DNA of 64,000 nucleotides from SCUD01 sp036824505 (GTDB taxonomy: Bacteria > Pseudomonadota > Gammaproteobacteria > Steroidobacterales > Steroidobacteraceae). A program made the position numbers and the translations under genes. The notes under the pieces are model-generated. The model did no database searches. It was given only the letters and a program-made list of their open reading frames with translations, and had not been told where the DNA came from. Below are positions 36,158 through 45,455 of the stretch, in pieces; within the stretch, counting starts at the first letter, position 1; each line of letters opens with the position of its first letter. Where the stretch lies: NCBI GenBank assembly GCA_036824505.1, contig DAITAA010000018.1:1-64000 (forward strand), read 5' to 3'.

Positions 36158-37024
36158 ATGAGCAAGCTGACCTGCGGCCTGATCCAGATGGGCCTGAAGG
36201 GCGACACCTCGATGGCGCCGGACAAGATCCGCGACCTGATGATTGCGGCGCACATTCCATTCATCGAACAGGCCGGCGCCAAGCGCGTGCAGGTGCTTTG
36301 CTTCCAGGAAGTGTTCACCCAGCCGTATTTCTGCCCGGGCCAGGACCGCAAGTGGTACGCGGCAGCGGAGCGCATCCCGGATGGTCACACGACCCGGCTG
36401 ATGCAGGAATATGCGCGCAAGCACAGCATGGTGATCGTGGCGTCGCTCTACGAAGAGGCGATGACGGGCGTCTATTACAACACCGCGGCGGTCATCGATG
36501 CCGACGGCAAGTTCCTCGGCAAGTACCGCAAGACGCATATTCCGCAGGTTGATCCCGGTTTCTATGAGAAGTTCTTTTTCAAGCCCGGTGACCTTGGTTA
36601 TCCGGTCTTCGACACCGCCTACGTCAAGCTCGGTGTCTATATCTGTTATGACCGCCACTTCCCGGAAGGCTGGCGCGCGCTGGCACTGAACGGCGCCGAG
36701 TACGTGGTGAATCCCTCGGCAACGGTTGCCGGTCTCAGCAAATATCTCTGGGAGCTGGAGCAGCCGGCTGCGGCCGCGGCAAACGGCATATTCATCGGTG
36801 CGATCAATCGCGTCGGCAGGGAAGAACCCTGGGCCGCGAAGATGGGCGAATTCTATGGCTCGAGTTACATCGTGAATCCGCGCGGCAAGATCGAGGCGCA
36901 GGCGAGCTATGACAAGGATGAACTGCTGGTCCACACGATCGATCTCGACATGATCCGCGAGGTCCGCAACACCTGGCAGTTCTTCCGCGACCGGCGGCCG
37001 GAGACCTACGGATCGCTGGTCTGA
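36158..37024 (+). CDS. Beta-ureidopropionase / N-carbamoyl amino acid amidohydrolase
   Basis: This 288-residue carbon-nitrogen hydrolase has the Glu-Lys-Cys triad visible in CFQEVF (near residue 51), KYRKTHIPQ and YICYDRHFPE. It would hydrolyse N-carbamoyl-beta-alanine (from uracil) or N-carbamoyl-3-aminoisobutyrate (from thymine) to the beta-amino acid, CO2 and NH3. It is the first gene of a six-gene operon with permease, dihydropyrimidinase, PreT, PreA and deaminase; the gap to the next gene is 4 bp. The ATG at 36158 fits the family start; the long upstream frame overlaps the divergent propeller gene and is not coding. Confidence 0.93.
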   Translation: MSKLTCGLIQMGLKGDTSMAPDKIRDLMIAAHIPFIEQAGAKRVQVLCFQEVFTQPYFCPGQDRKWYAAAERIPDGHTTRLMQEYARKHSMVIVASLYEEAMTGVYYNTAAVIDADGKFLGKYRKTHIPQVDPGFYEKFFFKPGDLGYPVFDTAYVKLGVYICYDRHFPEGWRALALNGAEYVVNPSATVAGLSKYLWELEQPAAAAANGIFIGAINRVGREEPWAAKMGEFYGSSYIVNPRGKIEAQASYDKDELLVHTIDLDMIREVRNTWQFFRDRRPETYGSLV

Positions 37025-37028
37025 TTGC

Positions 37029-38492
37029 ATGGCGGAGTTGAGAGCCGCGAGCCAGATCGTCAAGGTCGGCAATTTCTATGAGCTTGAAGCCGGCGCGGAC
37101 ATCACGGGCAGCCCGCGCTACAACGCAGACATCGCGCCTACCCGGATCAGCCAGCGCAACTGGAACCGATGGCACATCGCGGCCCTTTGGGTCGGCATGG
37201 CGATCTGCGTGCCGACCTACACGCTGGGTGGGGTCCTGACCGCCTACTTCGGACTATCGGTCGGCGAAGCGTTGTGGACCATTCTGCTCGCCAATGTCGT
37301 CATCCTGATCCCGCTGACACTGAATGCCTTTCCTGGCACGAAATACGGCATTCCGTTCCCGGTCATGCTGCGCTCATCGTTCGGAATCGTCGGCTCAAAC
37401 GTGCCGGCGCTGATCCGCGCGATGGTTGCCTGCGGCTGGTTCGGCATCCAGACGATGTTCGGCGGTATCGCCGTGCACTTGATGCTGTCGGCAATTATCC
37501 CTGCCTGGGCCGCGCTCGGTGGCAAGGGCGAGGTCATTGGATTCTTCATTTTCTGGATCGCAAACGTCTGGGTCGTCATCCGCGGCTCGGAATCGATCAA
37601 GCACCTGGAAGTCCTGGCAGCGCCGATGCTGCTGCTGGTCGGCGTGGGCCTGATCATCTGGGCCTGGCCGCAGGCATCGGTGGCGGAACTGATGGCACGG
37701 CCAGCAACAAGACCGGAGGGCGCGCCGTTTGTCGGCTACTTCTTTGGAGGGCTCACCGCGATGGTGGGTTTCTGGGCGACACTGTCGCTCAACATTCCGG
37801 ACTTCAGCCGGTTTGCGAATTCACAGAAGAGCCAGATCGTCGGTCAGGTCATAGGCCTGCCGTTGACCATGTTCCTGTTTGCCGGTCTTGGCGTCCTGAT
37901 GACTGCGGCCTCCGCGCAGCTCGTTGGCGAAACCATATCCGATCCGATTACCCTGATTGGTCGCATTGACAACGGCTTCTGGACAGTCGTGTCGATGCTG
38001 GTGATCATTCTCGCGACGATTTCTACCAACACCGCGGCGAATATCGTCTCGCCGACCAATGATTTCCAGAACGTCGCGCCGAAGCTCATCAACCAGACCA
38101 AGGGCGTCTTGCTGACCGGCGCCATCGGCGTGCTGCTGATGAGCTGGGAGCTCCTGAAGAAAATGGGGTGGCTCGACTCCGACGTCAGCGTCGAGAGCCT
38201 CTATTCGAACTGGCTGATCGGCTATTCGAGCCTGCTCGGGCCGATTGCCGGAATCATGATCGTGGACTATTTCGTGATCCGCCAGCAGCAATACGACCTG
38301 GCGGGCCTCTACCTGGACGACGGGCCGTATCCGGCATGGAACAAGTCGGGTTTCATTGCCTTCCTCGTGCCGGTTGGCCTGACGATCGTCGCTATCACGA
38401 CCGGCTGGCTTGGCTGGTTCTACGACTACGGCTGGTTCACCGGCTCGCTGCTGGGCGGAATGATCTATTATTTGCTGAACCGGAAGAGGTAG
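37029..38492 (+). CDS. NCS1-family nucleobase/hydantoin permease
   Basis: This 487-residue inner-membrane symporter has about 12 helices. NCS1 features include NRWHIAALWVGMAICVPTYT near the N-terminus and a conserved middle with FWATLSLNIPDFSRFA. The family imports uracil, thymine, allantoin, cytosine or hydantoins with Na+ or H+. Location inside the pyrimidine-reduction operon points to a pyrimidine or hydantoin as substrate. It lies 4 bp after the amidase gene and 5 bp before the dihydropyrimidinase start. Confidence 0.94.
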   Translation: MAELRAASQIVKVGNFYELEAGADITGSPRYNADIAPTRISQRNWNRWHIAALWVGMAICVPTYTLGGVLTAYFGLSVGEALWTILLANVVILIPLTLNAFPGTKYGIPFPVMLRSSFGIVGSNVPALIRAMVACGWFGIQTMFGGIAVHLMLSAIIPAWAALGGKGEVIGFFIFWIANVWVVIRGSESIKHLEVLAAPMLLLVGVGLIIWAWPQASVAELMARPATRPEGAPFVGYFFGGLTAMVGFWATLSLNIPDFSRFANSQKSQIVGQVIGLPLTMFLFAGLGVLMTAASAQLVGETISDPITLIGRIDNGFWTVVSMLVIILATISTNTAANIVSPTNDFQNVAPKLINQTKGVLLTGAIGVLLMSWELLKKMGWLDSDVSVESLYSNWLIGYSSLLGPIAGIMIVDYFVIRQQQYDLAGLYLDDGPYPAWNKSGFIAFLVPVGLTIVAITTGWLGWFYDYGWFTGSLLGGMIYYLLNRKR

Positions 38493-38497
38493 AAGTC

Positions 38498-39946
38498 TTG
38501 GCACTGCTGATCAGGGGCGGAACAGTCGTTACGGCGGAACAAAGCGTCCGCGCCGACTTGCTTTGCGATGGCGGCCAGATCGTACAGGTCGCGGCGAGCA
38601 TCGAGGCGCCCAGGGACTGCGTGATCGTGGATGCGGGAGGCCAGTACGTGATGCCCGGCGGCATCGACCCGCATACTCACATGCAGCTGCCCTTCATGGG
38701 AACGGTTACGAGCGAAGACTTCTACAGCGGCACCGCGGCGGGCCTCGCGGGCGGTACGACGATGATCATCGATTTTGTCATCCCGAACCCGAAGCAGAAC
38801 GTCATGGAGGCTTACCGCCAGTGGCGGAGCTGGGCGGAGAAGTCCGTCGCTGATTATTCATTCCATGTCGCGATTACCTGGTGGGACGAGACGGTCGCCG
38901 CCGACATGGAAACCCTGGTGCGCGATCACGGCGTCAACAGCTTCAAGCACTTCATGGCGTACAAGGGCGCCATCATGGCGGACGACGAGACGCTCGTTAA
39001 CAGCTTCTCGAAAGCGATCGCGCTAGGAGCCATCGTGACCGTGCATGCCGAGAATGGCGAACTCGTCTACCGGCTCCAGGAGCAGATATTCCGGCAGGGC
39101 ATCACGGGGCCTGAGGGCCATCCGCTGTCGCGCCCGCCCGAGGTCGAAGGCGAAGCGGCCAATCGTGCGATCCGGATCGCGGAAGTGCTGCGGGTTCCGC
39201 TGTACGTCGTGCATGTCTCATGTCGCCAGGCGCTGGAAGCGATCACGCGGGCCCGCAACGAAGGGCAGCGCGTGTTTGGCGAGGTGCTGGCCGGGCACCT
39301 GCTGATCGACGACTCGGTCTACCGCGACCCGGATTTCACACGCGCTGCTGCCCACGTCATGAGTCCGCCATACCGCGCCAGGGAGCACCAGGCGGCGCTG
39401 TGGCGCGGCCTGCAGTCCGGCAACCTGCAGACGACGGCAACGGACCATTGCTGCTTTTGCGCCCCGCAGAAGGCGGCCGGTCGCGACGATTTCCGGAAGA
39501 TCCCGAATGGCACGGCAGGCGTCGAGAACCGCATGGAGGTCCTGTGGCACCACGGTGTGGGCACCGGGCGCCTGACCATGAACGAATTCGTGCGCATCAC
39601 TTCGACGAATGCCGCGCAGATCTTCAATATCTATCCGCGCAAGGGCAGCGTGTCGGTCGGCGCGGATGCGGACCTGGTCGTCTGGGACCCGGCCGCCAGC
39701 AAGACGATTTCCGCGAAGACGCATCACCAGAATATCGACTTCAACATCTTCGAGGGCATGACGGTCAAGGGTTGCGCTTCGCATACCATCAGCGCCGGCA
39801 AGCTCGTCTATGCCGACGGTGACCTGCGTGTCGAGCGGGGAGCCGGTCGCTACGTGAACCGGCCTCCATTCGCCCCGTACTACGATGCCATCAGGAAGCA
39901 ATCTGAACTCGCGAGGCCGAGCGCCGTCGAGCGTCCGCGGCGCTAG
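38498..39946 (+). CDS. Dihydropyrimidinase (D-hydantoinase)
   Basis: This is a 482-residue cyclic amidohydrolase. Metal and catalytic motifs follow the family order: GGIDPHTHMQLPF, the carbamylated Lys in KHFMAYKG, VHAENG, VVHVS and TATDHC. It opens dihydrouracil or dihydrothymine to the N-carbamoyl-beta-amino acid. The start appears to be TTG at 38498: it has GGAAGAGG 8 bp upstream, and the protein begins at the conserved LLIRGGTVVTAE strand. The open frame continues further upstream only because it overlaps the permease gene. It lies 3 bp before preT. Confidence 0.93.
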   Translation: MALLIRGGTVVTAEQSVRADLLCDGGQIVQVAASIEAPRDCVIVDAGGQYVMPGGIDPHTHMQLPFMGTVTSEDFYSGTAAGLAGGTTMIIDFVIPNPKQNVMEAYRQWRSWAEKSVADYSFHVAITWWDETVAADMETLVRDHGVNSFKHFMAYKGAIMADDETLVNSFSKAIALGAIVTVHAENGELVYRLQEQIFRQGITGPEGHPLSRPPEVEGEAANRAIRIAEVLRVPLYVVHVSCRQALEAITRARNEGQRVFGEVLAGHLLIDDSVYRDPDFTRAAAHVMSPPYRAREHQAALWRGLQSGNLQTTATDHCCFCAPQKAAGRDDFRKIPNGTAGVENRMEVLWHHGVGTGRLTMNEFVRITSTNAAQIFNIYPRKGSVSVGADADLVVWDPAASKTISAKTHHQNIDFNIFEGMTVKGCASHTISAGKLVYADGDLRVERGAGRYVNRPPFAPYYDAIRKQSELARPSAVERPRR

Positions 39947-39949
39947 TCC

Positions 39950-41302
39950 ATGGCCAGCCCGCATCTCGATGTGGCCCCGGGTCGGTTGACCGCCGAAGAA
40001 ATCGAGCGCAATTTCTCGGATCTGCATCCGCCGCTGACGAAGTCCAACGCGCTGATCGCGGCGGATCGCTGCTATTTCTGCTACGCGGCGCCGTGCACGA
40101 TGGCCTGCCCGACCGGCATCGATATTCCGCGTTTCATCCAGTCCATCCGCAGTGGCGACATCGAAGGTGCGGCCCGCACGATCCTGTCCGAGAACATCAT
40201 GGGCGGCATGTGCGCGCGTGTCTGCCCGACCGAGGTGCTTTGCGAACAGGCCTGCGTGCGCAATGGGCATGAGGAAAAGCCGGTCGATATCGGATTGCTG
40301 CAGCGTCATGCAACCGATCCGGTCATCGCCGCGGGAAAGCAGCTGTTTGAACGGGGGGCCTATTCGGGCAAGCGCGTCGCCGTGGTCGGCGGCGGCCCGG
40401 CGGCCCTGTCCTGCGCCCATCGCCTGGCATGCCTCGGTCATGAAGTCACGGTCATGAGCCGCGATGGCAAGCTCGGCGGCCTCAATGAATACGGTATCGC
40501 GGCTTACAAGACGGTTGACGATTTTGCACAGCGCGAGGTCGCGTACATCCTCTCAATCGGCGGCATCGAGGTGCGTACCGGCGTGGCACTGGGCCGCGAA
40601 CTGTCACTCGCCCAGCTGTGCCGCGGCTACGATGCGGTATTCCTCGCGGTCGGCCTCGCCGGCGTGAAGCAGCTGGATCTGGATTCGGAGGACCTGCCGG
40701 GCGTGATCGATGCCGTGAAGTACATCGCCGAATTGCGCCAGTCCCCCGACAAGAGCCGCTTGCCGGTCGGGCGGCGCGTCGTCGTGATCGGCGGCGGCAT
40801 GACCGCGATCGACATTGCCGTGCAGAGCAGGCGCCTCGGTGCGCAGGAAGTCACGATCGTCTACCGGCGCGGCCGCGAACAGATGGGTGCCAGCCAGTTC
40901 GAGCAGGATCTGGCGCTGCGCAGCGGCGTGCGCATCAGGCACTGGGCAAGGCCCGTGCGCCTGATCGGCAAGGAACATGTCACTCGCGTCGAACTCGAAT
41001 GCACGCGCGAAGTGCCCGGCGGCAAGCTGGAAGGGACGGGTGAGACCTTTGCCCTGAACGCGGACATCGTTTTCAAGGCAATTGGTCAGCAGATGGCCTG
41101 GGATGAACTCGGTGCCGCTTCTGCGATCCTGCGCATCACGGACGGCCGCATCGCCGTGGATGCCAATCGCAAGACCACGCTCGATAATGTCTGGGCCGGC
41201 GGCGACTGTGTTGCCGGCGGGAAGGACCTGACGGTGACCGCGGTGCAGGACGGCAAGCTGGCTGCGCAGGCGATCGACGCTTATCTGAGGCAGAGCGGGT
41301 GA
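39950..41302 (+). CDS. preT: Dihydropyrimidine dehydrogenase (NAD+) subunit PreT
   Basis: This is a 450-residue flavoprotein subunit. The N-terminal Fe-S domain has CYFCYAAPCTMACP and CARVCPTEVLCEQAC. FAD (VAVVGGGPAALSCAHRLA) and NAD(P) (VVVIGGGMTAIDIAVQ) Rossmann motifs follow. With PreA it reduces uracil and thymine to their dihydro forms, or runs in reverse, by passing electrons between NAD(H) and FMN. Its stop overlaps the GTG start of preA by 4 bp, so the subunits are coupled. Confidence 0.94.
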   Translation: MASPHLDVAPGRLTAEEIERNFSDLHPPLTKSNALIAADRCYFCYAAPCTMACPTGIDIPRFIQSIRSGDIEGAARTILSENIMGGMCARVCPTEVLCEQACVRNGHEEKPVDIGLLQRHATDPVIAAGKQLFERGAYSGKRVAVVGGGPAALSCAHRLACLGHEVTVMSRDGKLGGLNEYGIAAYKTVDDFAQREVAYILSIGGIEVRTGVALGRELSLAQLCRGYDAVFLAVGLAGVKQLDLDSEDLPGVIDAVKYIAELRQSPDKSRLPVGRRVVVIGGGMTAIDIAVQSRRLGAQEVTIVYRRGREQMGASQFEQDLALRSGVRIRHWARPVRLIGKEHVTRVELECTREVPGGKLEGTGETFALNADIVFKAIGQQMAWDELGAASAILRITDGRIAVDANRKTTLDNVWAGGDCVAGGKDLTVTAVQDGKLAAQAIDAYLRQSG

Positions 41303-42630
41303 CAGTCATGAACGAGCCCGTGCCTGGCAATGGGGCAGTCAATCTCGCTTCGGAATTCCTCGGCATCCGATCGCCGAATCCCTTCTGGCTCGCCTCCGCG
41401 CCGCCGACGGACAAGGCCTACAACGTCAATCGTGCGTTCGAGGCCGGTTGGGGCGGCGCGGTATGGAAGACACTCGGCGAGGACCCGCCGATCGTCAACG
41501 TGAGCGGCCCGCGTTATGGCGCGCTGCACAGCAATGAGCGCCGCGTCATCGGCTTCAACAATATCGAGCTGATCACCGACCGCCCGCTCGCGATCAATCT
41601 TCAGGAGATCCGCCAGATCAAGCGGGACTGGCCCGATCGTGCGCTGGTCGCCTCGGTCATGCTGCCGATGAACCGCGAGGCCTGGGCGAAGTACGTGCCG
41701 ATGATCGAGGACACGGGCGCCGACGGGCTCGAGCTCAATTTCGGCTGCCCGCATGGCATGTCGGAACGCGGCATGGGTTCGGCGGTCGGCCAGGTACCGG
41801 AATACATCAAGCAGGCGACCGAGTGGTGCAAGGAATTTGCACGCATACCGGTCATCGTGAAATTGACGCCGAACGTGACCAACATCCTGGGGCCCGCGCA
41901 GGCGGCGAAGGAGGGCGGCGCGGACGCGGTGTCGCTGATCAACACGCTCAATTCGATCATGCGTGTCGACTACGACACCTTGACCATGTACCCGAGCACG
42001 GACGGTATGGGATCGCACGGCGGCTACTGCGGCCCGGCGGTCAAGCCGATTGCGCTGCACATGGTCGCCGAGATCGCGCGCAACAAGGAAACGCGCGGCC
42101 TGCCGATCTCGGGGATCGGCGGGGTCACGGACTGGCGCGACGCGGTGGATTTCCTGGCGCTCGGTGCCAGCAACGTGCAGGTCTGCACGGCGGCGATGGT
42201 CTACGGATTCAGGATCATCGACGACCTGACGAGCGGCCTCAGCCATTTCCTGCGCGACAAGGGAATGAACGGGGTTGCGGATCTTGTCGGGCGGGCAGTG
42301 CCCTCCGTCACCGACTGGCAGTACCTGAACCTGAATTACGTGGTGAAAGCCAGGATCGACCAGGAACTCTGCATCAAGTGCGGCCGCTGCCACATCGTCT
42401 GCGAGGACGCATCGCACCAGGCAATTACCCACATGGTCAATGGCCAGCGCCGATTCGAGGTCATCGACCAGGAATGCGTCGGCTGCAACCTGTGCGTCAG
42501 TGTCTGCCCGGTGCCGGACTGCATCACGATGGAAACATTGACCTCAGGAATCGACACTCGAACCGGCCGTCCTATTGATGACAGAAAATCGAACTGGACG
42601 ATGCATCCGAACAATCCGATGCGCCGGTAG
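41299..42630 (+). CDS. preA: Dihydropyrimidine dehydrogenase (NAD+) subunit PreA
   Basis: This catalytic subunit has about 443 residues. A dihydroorotate-dehydrogenase-like FMN barrel (FGCPHGMSERGMGSAVGQ; ISGIGGVTDWRDAVDFL) is followed by two [4Fe-4S] motifs (CIKCGRCHIVC and CVGCNLCVSVCPVPDC). It reduces the pyrimidine ring with electrons from PreT. Two starts are possible: a GTG at 41299 overlapping preT in a GTGA, or an ATG at 41308; both leave the conserved domain intact. Confidence 0.94.
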   Translation: MTVMNEPVPGNGAVNLASEFLGIRSPNPFWLASAPPTDKAYNVNRAFEAGWGGAVWKTLGEDPPIVNVSGPRYGALHSNERRVIGFNNIELITDRPLAINLQEIRQIKRDWPDRALVASVMLPMNREAWAKYVPMIEDTGADGLELNFGCPHGMSERGMGSAVGQVPEYIKQATEWCKEFARIPVIVKLTPNVTNILGPAQAAKEGGADAVSLINTLNSIMRVDYDTLTMYPSTDGMGSHGGYCGPAVKPIALHMVAEIARNKETRGLPISGIGGVTDWRDAVDFLALGASNVQVCTAAMVYGFRIIDDLTSGLSHFLRDKGMNGVADLVGRAVPSVTDWQYLNLNYVVKARIDQELCIKCGRCHIVCEDASHQAITHMVNGQRRFEVIDQECVGCNLCVSVCPVPDCITMETLTSGIDTRTGRPIDDRKSNWTMHPNNPMRR

Positions 42631-42635
42631 CCGGC

Positions 42636-43085
42636 ATGACGCCTGATTACCTGGCCATGCTGCGAATCGCCATCGAGGAGGCGCGACTGGGCCTTGCGGA
42701 GGGCGGCATCCCGATTGGCGCCGCGCTGTTCGACGGCAGCGGCCGGCTGATCGGACGGGGGCGCAATAGGCGGGTGCAGGAGGGCGATCCTTCCATCCAC
42801 GGGGAGACTGATGCCTTTCGCAAGGCCGGCCGGCAGCGTTCCTACCGGGACAAGATCATGGTGACGACGCTCGCGCCCTGCTGGTACTGCAGCGGCCTGG
42901 TGCGCCAGTTCAACATCGGGACCGTCGTGGTCGGCGAGTCGGTCAATTTCAGCGGTGGGGTGGCCTGGCTGCGGGAAAACGGCATAGAAGTCATTGACCT
43001 GCAGTCGGCCGAATGCGTTGCGATGCTCCGCGATTACATCCACGCCAACCCGGACGTCTGGAACGAAGACATTGGAGAGGACTAG
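42636..43085 (+). CDS. Cytidine/cytosine-deaminase-fold nucleoside deaminase
   Basis: This 149-residue zinc deaminase has the active site in HGETDAFRKAG (His and catalytic Glu, near residue 55) and APCWYCSG (zinc Cys pair, near 87). It resembles yeast-type cytosine deaminase and guanine/tRNA-adenosine deaminases. At the end of a uracil/thymine catabolic operon, the likely job is cytosine to uracil, feeding the pathway. It starts 5 bp after preA. No other operon gene follows before the TonB receptor, 64 bp downstream. Confidence 0.9.
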   Translation: MTPDYLAMLRIAIEEARLGLAEGGIPIGAALFDGSGRLIGRGRNRRVQEGDPSIHGETDAFRKAGRQRSYRDKIMVTTLAPCWYCSGLVRQFNIGTVVVGESVNFSGGVAWLRENGIEVIDLQSAECVAMLRDYIHANPDVWNEDIGED

Positions 43086-43149
43086 CCACGTACCAGCGCA
43101 ACTGGATTAATATTGCATCCTTGTATTCGCTAACAATCAGGGGAGTCGA

Positions 43150-45399
43150 ATGAACAAAAAGAATCTGGCGTTGGTCATCAGTGCCATGCCTTTGGGCGCT
43201 ATCGGCGTCAGTCAGCTTGCGATTGCGCAGGAAGGAGCCAATCCGACATTCGAGCCGGTCATCGTCACCGCGCAAAAGCGCGAGCAGAGCATCTATGAGG
43301 TGCCGGTCGCGATCAGCGCGTTCAACGCGGACACGATCGAAAGGCAGGGCATCACGGACCTGACGGACATCGGCAAGTTCGTGCCGAACCTGAACGTGAC
43401 CGGTTTTTCCGCCGGGCACACGTCTTCGGCAAACCCGTTCATCCGCGGCATCGGCCTGCAGGACCACCTGATCACGACCGATCCGGGCGTCGGCGTCTAT
43501 GTGGACGGCGTCTATCTCGGCCGCCAGGTCGGCCAGAACTGGAGTCTTGCCAATATTGAGCGCGTCGAGGTGCTCCGCGGTCCGCAGGGCACCCTGTACG
43601 GACGCAACTCGATTGGCGGCGCCATCAACATCATCACGCGCAAGCCGGGCGACCAGGATGAAGGCAAGGTGTCATTGACTGCCGGTAGCCGCGAACGGTT
43701 GAACGGCGACCTGTACGCCAACATGCGGTTCTCCGACCAGTTCGCGATGTCATTTACGGGAGCGTTCCAGCGCCGCGACGGACTTGGGGACTTCGTCAAT
43801 ATTGCAAATCCCAGGAAGAGGGTCGGTGAGCTGCAGGACGTCTCGGCGCGTGTCGCGATGCTGTGGACACCGAATGACCGCCTGTCCTTCCTGCTCGCCG
43901 CGGACGGCAATGAGGGCGACAACGGCCTGAGGCCGTATCGCACGTTGATCGATGAGCTTGGCGCAGCCTGCCGGGCGAATCCTCCGGCGCCCCCGGCGAA
44001 CTGCGATGCCGCCAACGGCGGTGTTTACAATGCCGGCTATCGCAATTCCGATACGGCCAGTGATCCGTACGACAACAACACGGGCCAGGCCCAACAGATT
44101 GCGGTTACGAACCAGGCCCGTGGCGTGTCGCTGACGATGAACTACGAGTTCTCGGACAGCCTGAACGTCAAGCTGCTGGCGAGCGACCGCCATTCCGAGT
44201 ATTCATCCGGCCTCGACGATGATGGTTTCGTCGACGATTTCCTGTCATTTCCCGAAGACGGTGACGCTGACCAGACTTCCGTCGAGTTGCAGTTCACCGG
44301 CAAGACCGGTGCCTGGGACTACGTGGCGGGCCTGTACTACTTCGAGGAGGAGGGCAAGAACGTCCAGATCCCAAATGTGTTCCTCGGCGGAGCAGGGACC
44401 TTCCTGCTGCAGCAGAAGATGGACAGCCAGGCGGCTTACGCCAATGTCGGATACTCGGTTTCGGACGCGTTGCGGCTTTCGGCGGGCGTTCGCTACACGC
44501 AGGACGACAAGAAGGCCGGGACCATCATCAACGTCATTCCCGGTGTCTTCGACAATGGCCTGCTGAACGAGACCTCACAGCGTGACTGGTCGGAAATCAG
44601 CTGGGATGCTTCAGCCTCGTACAAGTTCAGTGACCGGATGACGGCCTATGGCACGATCCAGAGCGGCTATCAGTCCGGGCAGTTCCCGCCGCGGCCTTAC
44701 TGCCTGTTCGGAAATGTCACTGACTTCGGCACGTCTCCATTCACGATCAACCCCGTCAACTGCTTCGAGGCCAACGACAACGTCACGGCGCTGAACTACG
44801 AGGTGGGCCTGAAGGGACAGCCGCTGGACAATCTCGAGATGAGCATTTCCCTGTTCTACACGGACTACAAGGACCTGCCTTATCAGGTAAGCACGACCGC
44901 CGGCGGCGGCGGCTTCAATACCGTAAACATCATCGTGGACCAGACCTCGCAGGGCGTCGAGTGGGAAAGCACCTGGGCAGCGACCGACAACTTCCGTCTG
45001 CACACGAGCCTCGGCTATATCGACGCCAATGTGCATGACCCGAATCCGGCTGCGGTTGCGCCGCTGACTCCGGAGATCACGGCATCCGTGAGCCCGGAAT
45101 TCACGATCCCGGCGGGCAGCGGAGAGGTGACGATGCGGGCGGACTGGTCTTTCCGTGACAAGATGTACGGCGAGCCCAGCTCTGATCCGGGCCGGTTCAC
45201 CTTCATCGACAGCCGCGACCTGATCAATTTCGACATCAGCTACCGGCCCAACGACGGCGACTGGACCGTTGCGGCATACGGCCGGAATGTCACGGATGAA
45301 CGCTATGACAACGCGCGGCTGAATGTGTCCGACTACGTGCTGGTCATCCTCAGCAACGACGCCAGCGAATTCGGAGTCCGATTCACGAAAGAATTCTGA
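43150..45399 (+). CDS. TonB-dependent outer-membrane receptor downstream of the pyrimidine operon
   Basis: This 749-residue receptor has a signal peptide (ending QLAIAQ), a plug starting VIVTAQKREQSIYEVPVA with VEVLRGPQGTLYGRNSIGGA, and a barrel ending in FGVRFTKEF. It is a member of the broad iron-complex/organic-ligand group without an STN domain. It is on the same strand, 64 bp after the deaminase gene, so it could be co-transcribed or have its own promoter in the gap. A strong terminator follows. A pyrimidine, nucleoside or hydantoin ligand is inferred from position only. Confidence 0.94.
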   Translation: MNKKNLALVISAMPLGAIGVSQLAIAQEGANPTFEPVIVTAQKREQSIYEVPVAISAFNADTIERQGITDLTDIGKFVPNLNVTGFSAGHTSSANPFIRGIGLQDHLITTDPGVGVYVDGVYLGRQVGQNWSLANIERVEVLRGPQGTLYGRNSIGGAINIITRKPGDQDEGKVSLTAGSRERLNGDLYANMRFSDQFAMSFTGAFQRRDGLGDFVNIANPRKRVGELQDVSARVAMLWTPNDRLSFLLAADGNEGDNGLRPYRTLIDELGAACRANPPAPPANCDAANGGVYNAGYRNSDTASDPYDNNTGQAQQIAVTNQARGVSLTMNYEFSDSLNVKLLASDRHSEYSSGLDDDGFVDDFLSFPEDGDADQTSVELQFTGKTGAWDYVAGLYYFEEEGKNVQIPNVFLGGAGTFLLQQKMDSQAAYANVGYSVSDALRLSAGVRYTQDDKKAGTIINVIPGVFDNGLLNETSQRDWSEISWDASASYKFSDRMTAYGTIQSGYQSGQFPPRPYCLFGNVTDFGTSPFTINPVNCFEANDNVTALNYEVGLKGQPLDNLEMSISLFYTDYKDLPYQVSTTAGGGGFNTVNIIVDQTSQGVEWESTWAATDNFRLHTSLGYIDANVHDPNPAAVAPLTPEITASVSPEFTIPAGSGEVTMRADWSFRDKMYGEPSSDPGRFTFIDSRDLINFDISYRPNDGDWTVAAYGRNVTDERYDNARLNVSDYVLVILSNDASEFGVRFTKEF

Positions 45400-45424
45400 T
45401 CCGCGAATCGGAGTCGAAAATCAG

Positions 45425-45455
45425 GGGCCAGGAGTTTTCTCCTGGCCCTTTTCTT
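45425..45455 (+). terminator. Rho-independent terminator after the TonB receptor gene
   Basis: A perfect 10-bp GC-rich stem (45425-45434 with 45439-45448) with a TTTT loop is followed directly by TTTTCTT. It ends rightward transcription from the receptor gene, 26 bp after the stop. On the other strand only a short T run follows, so it may also act weakly for the leftward permease gene whose stop touches it. Confidence 0.93.

Noticed and set aside
41299..42630. PreA reads MGSAVGQ where mammalian dihydropyrimidine dehydrogenase has a catalytic Cys
   Set aside because: As far as I recall, bacterial PreA proteins commonly have Ser/Val here, so this is not an oddity of this gene.
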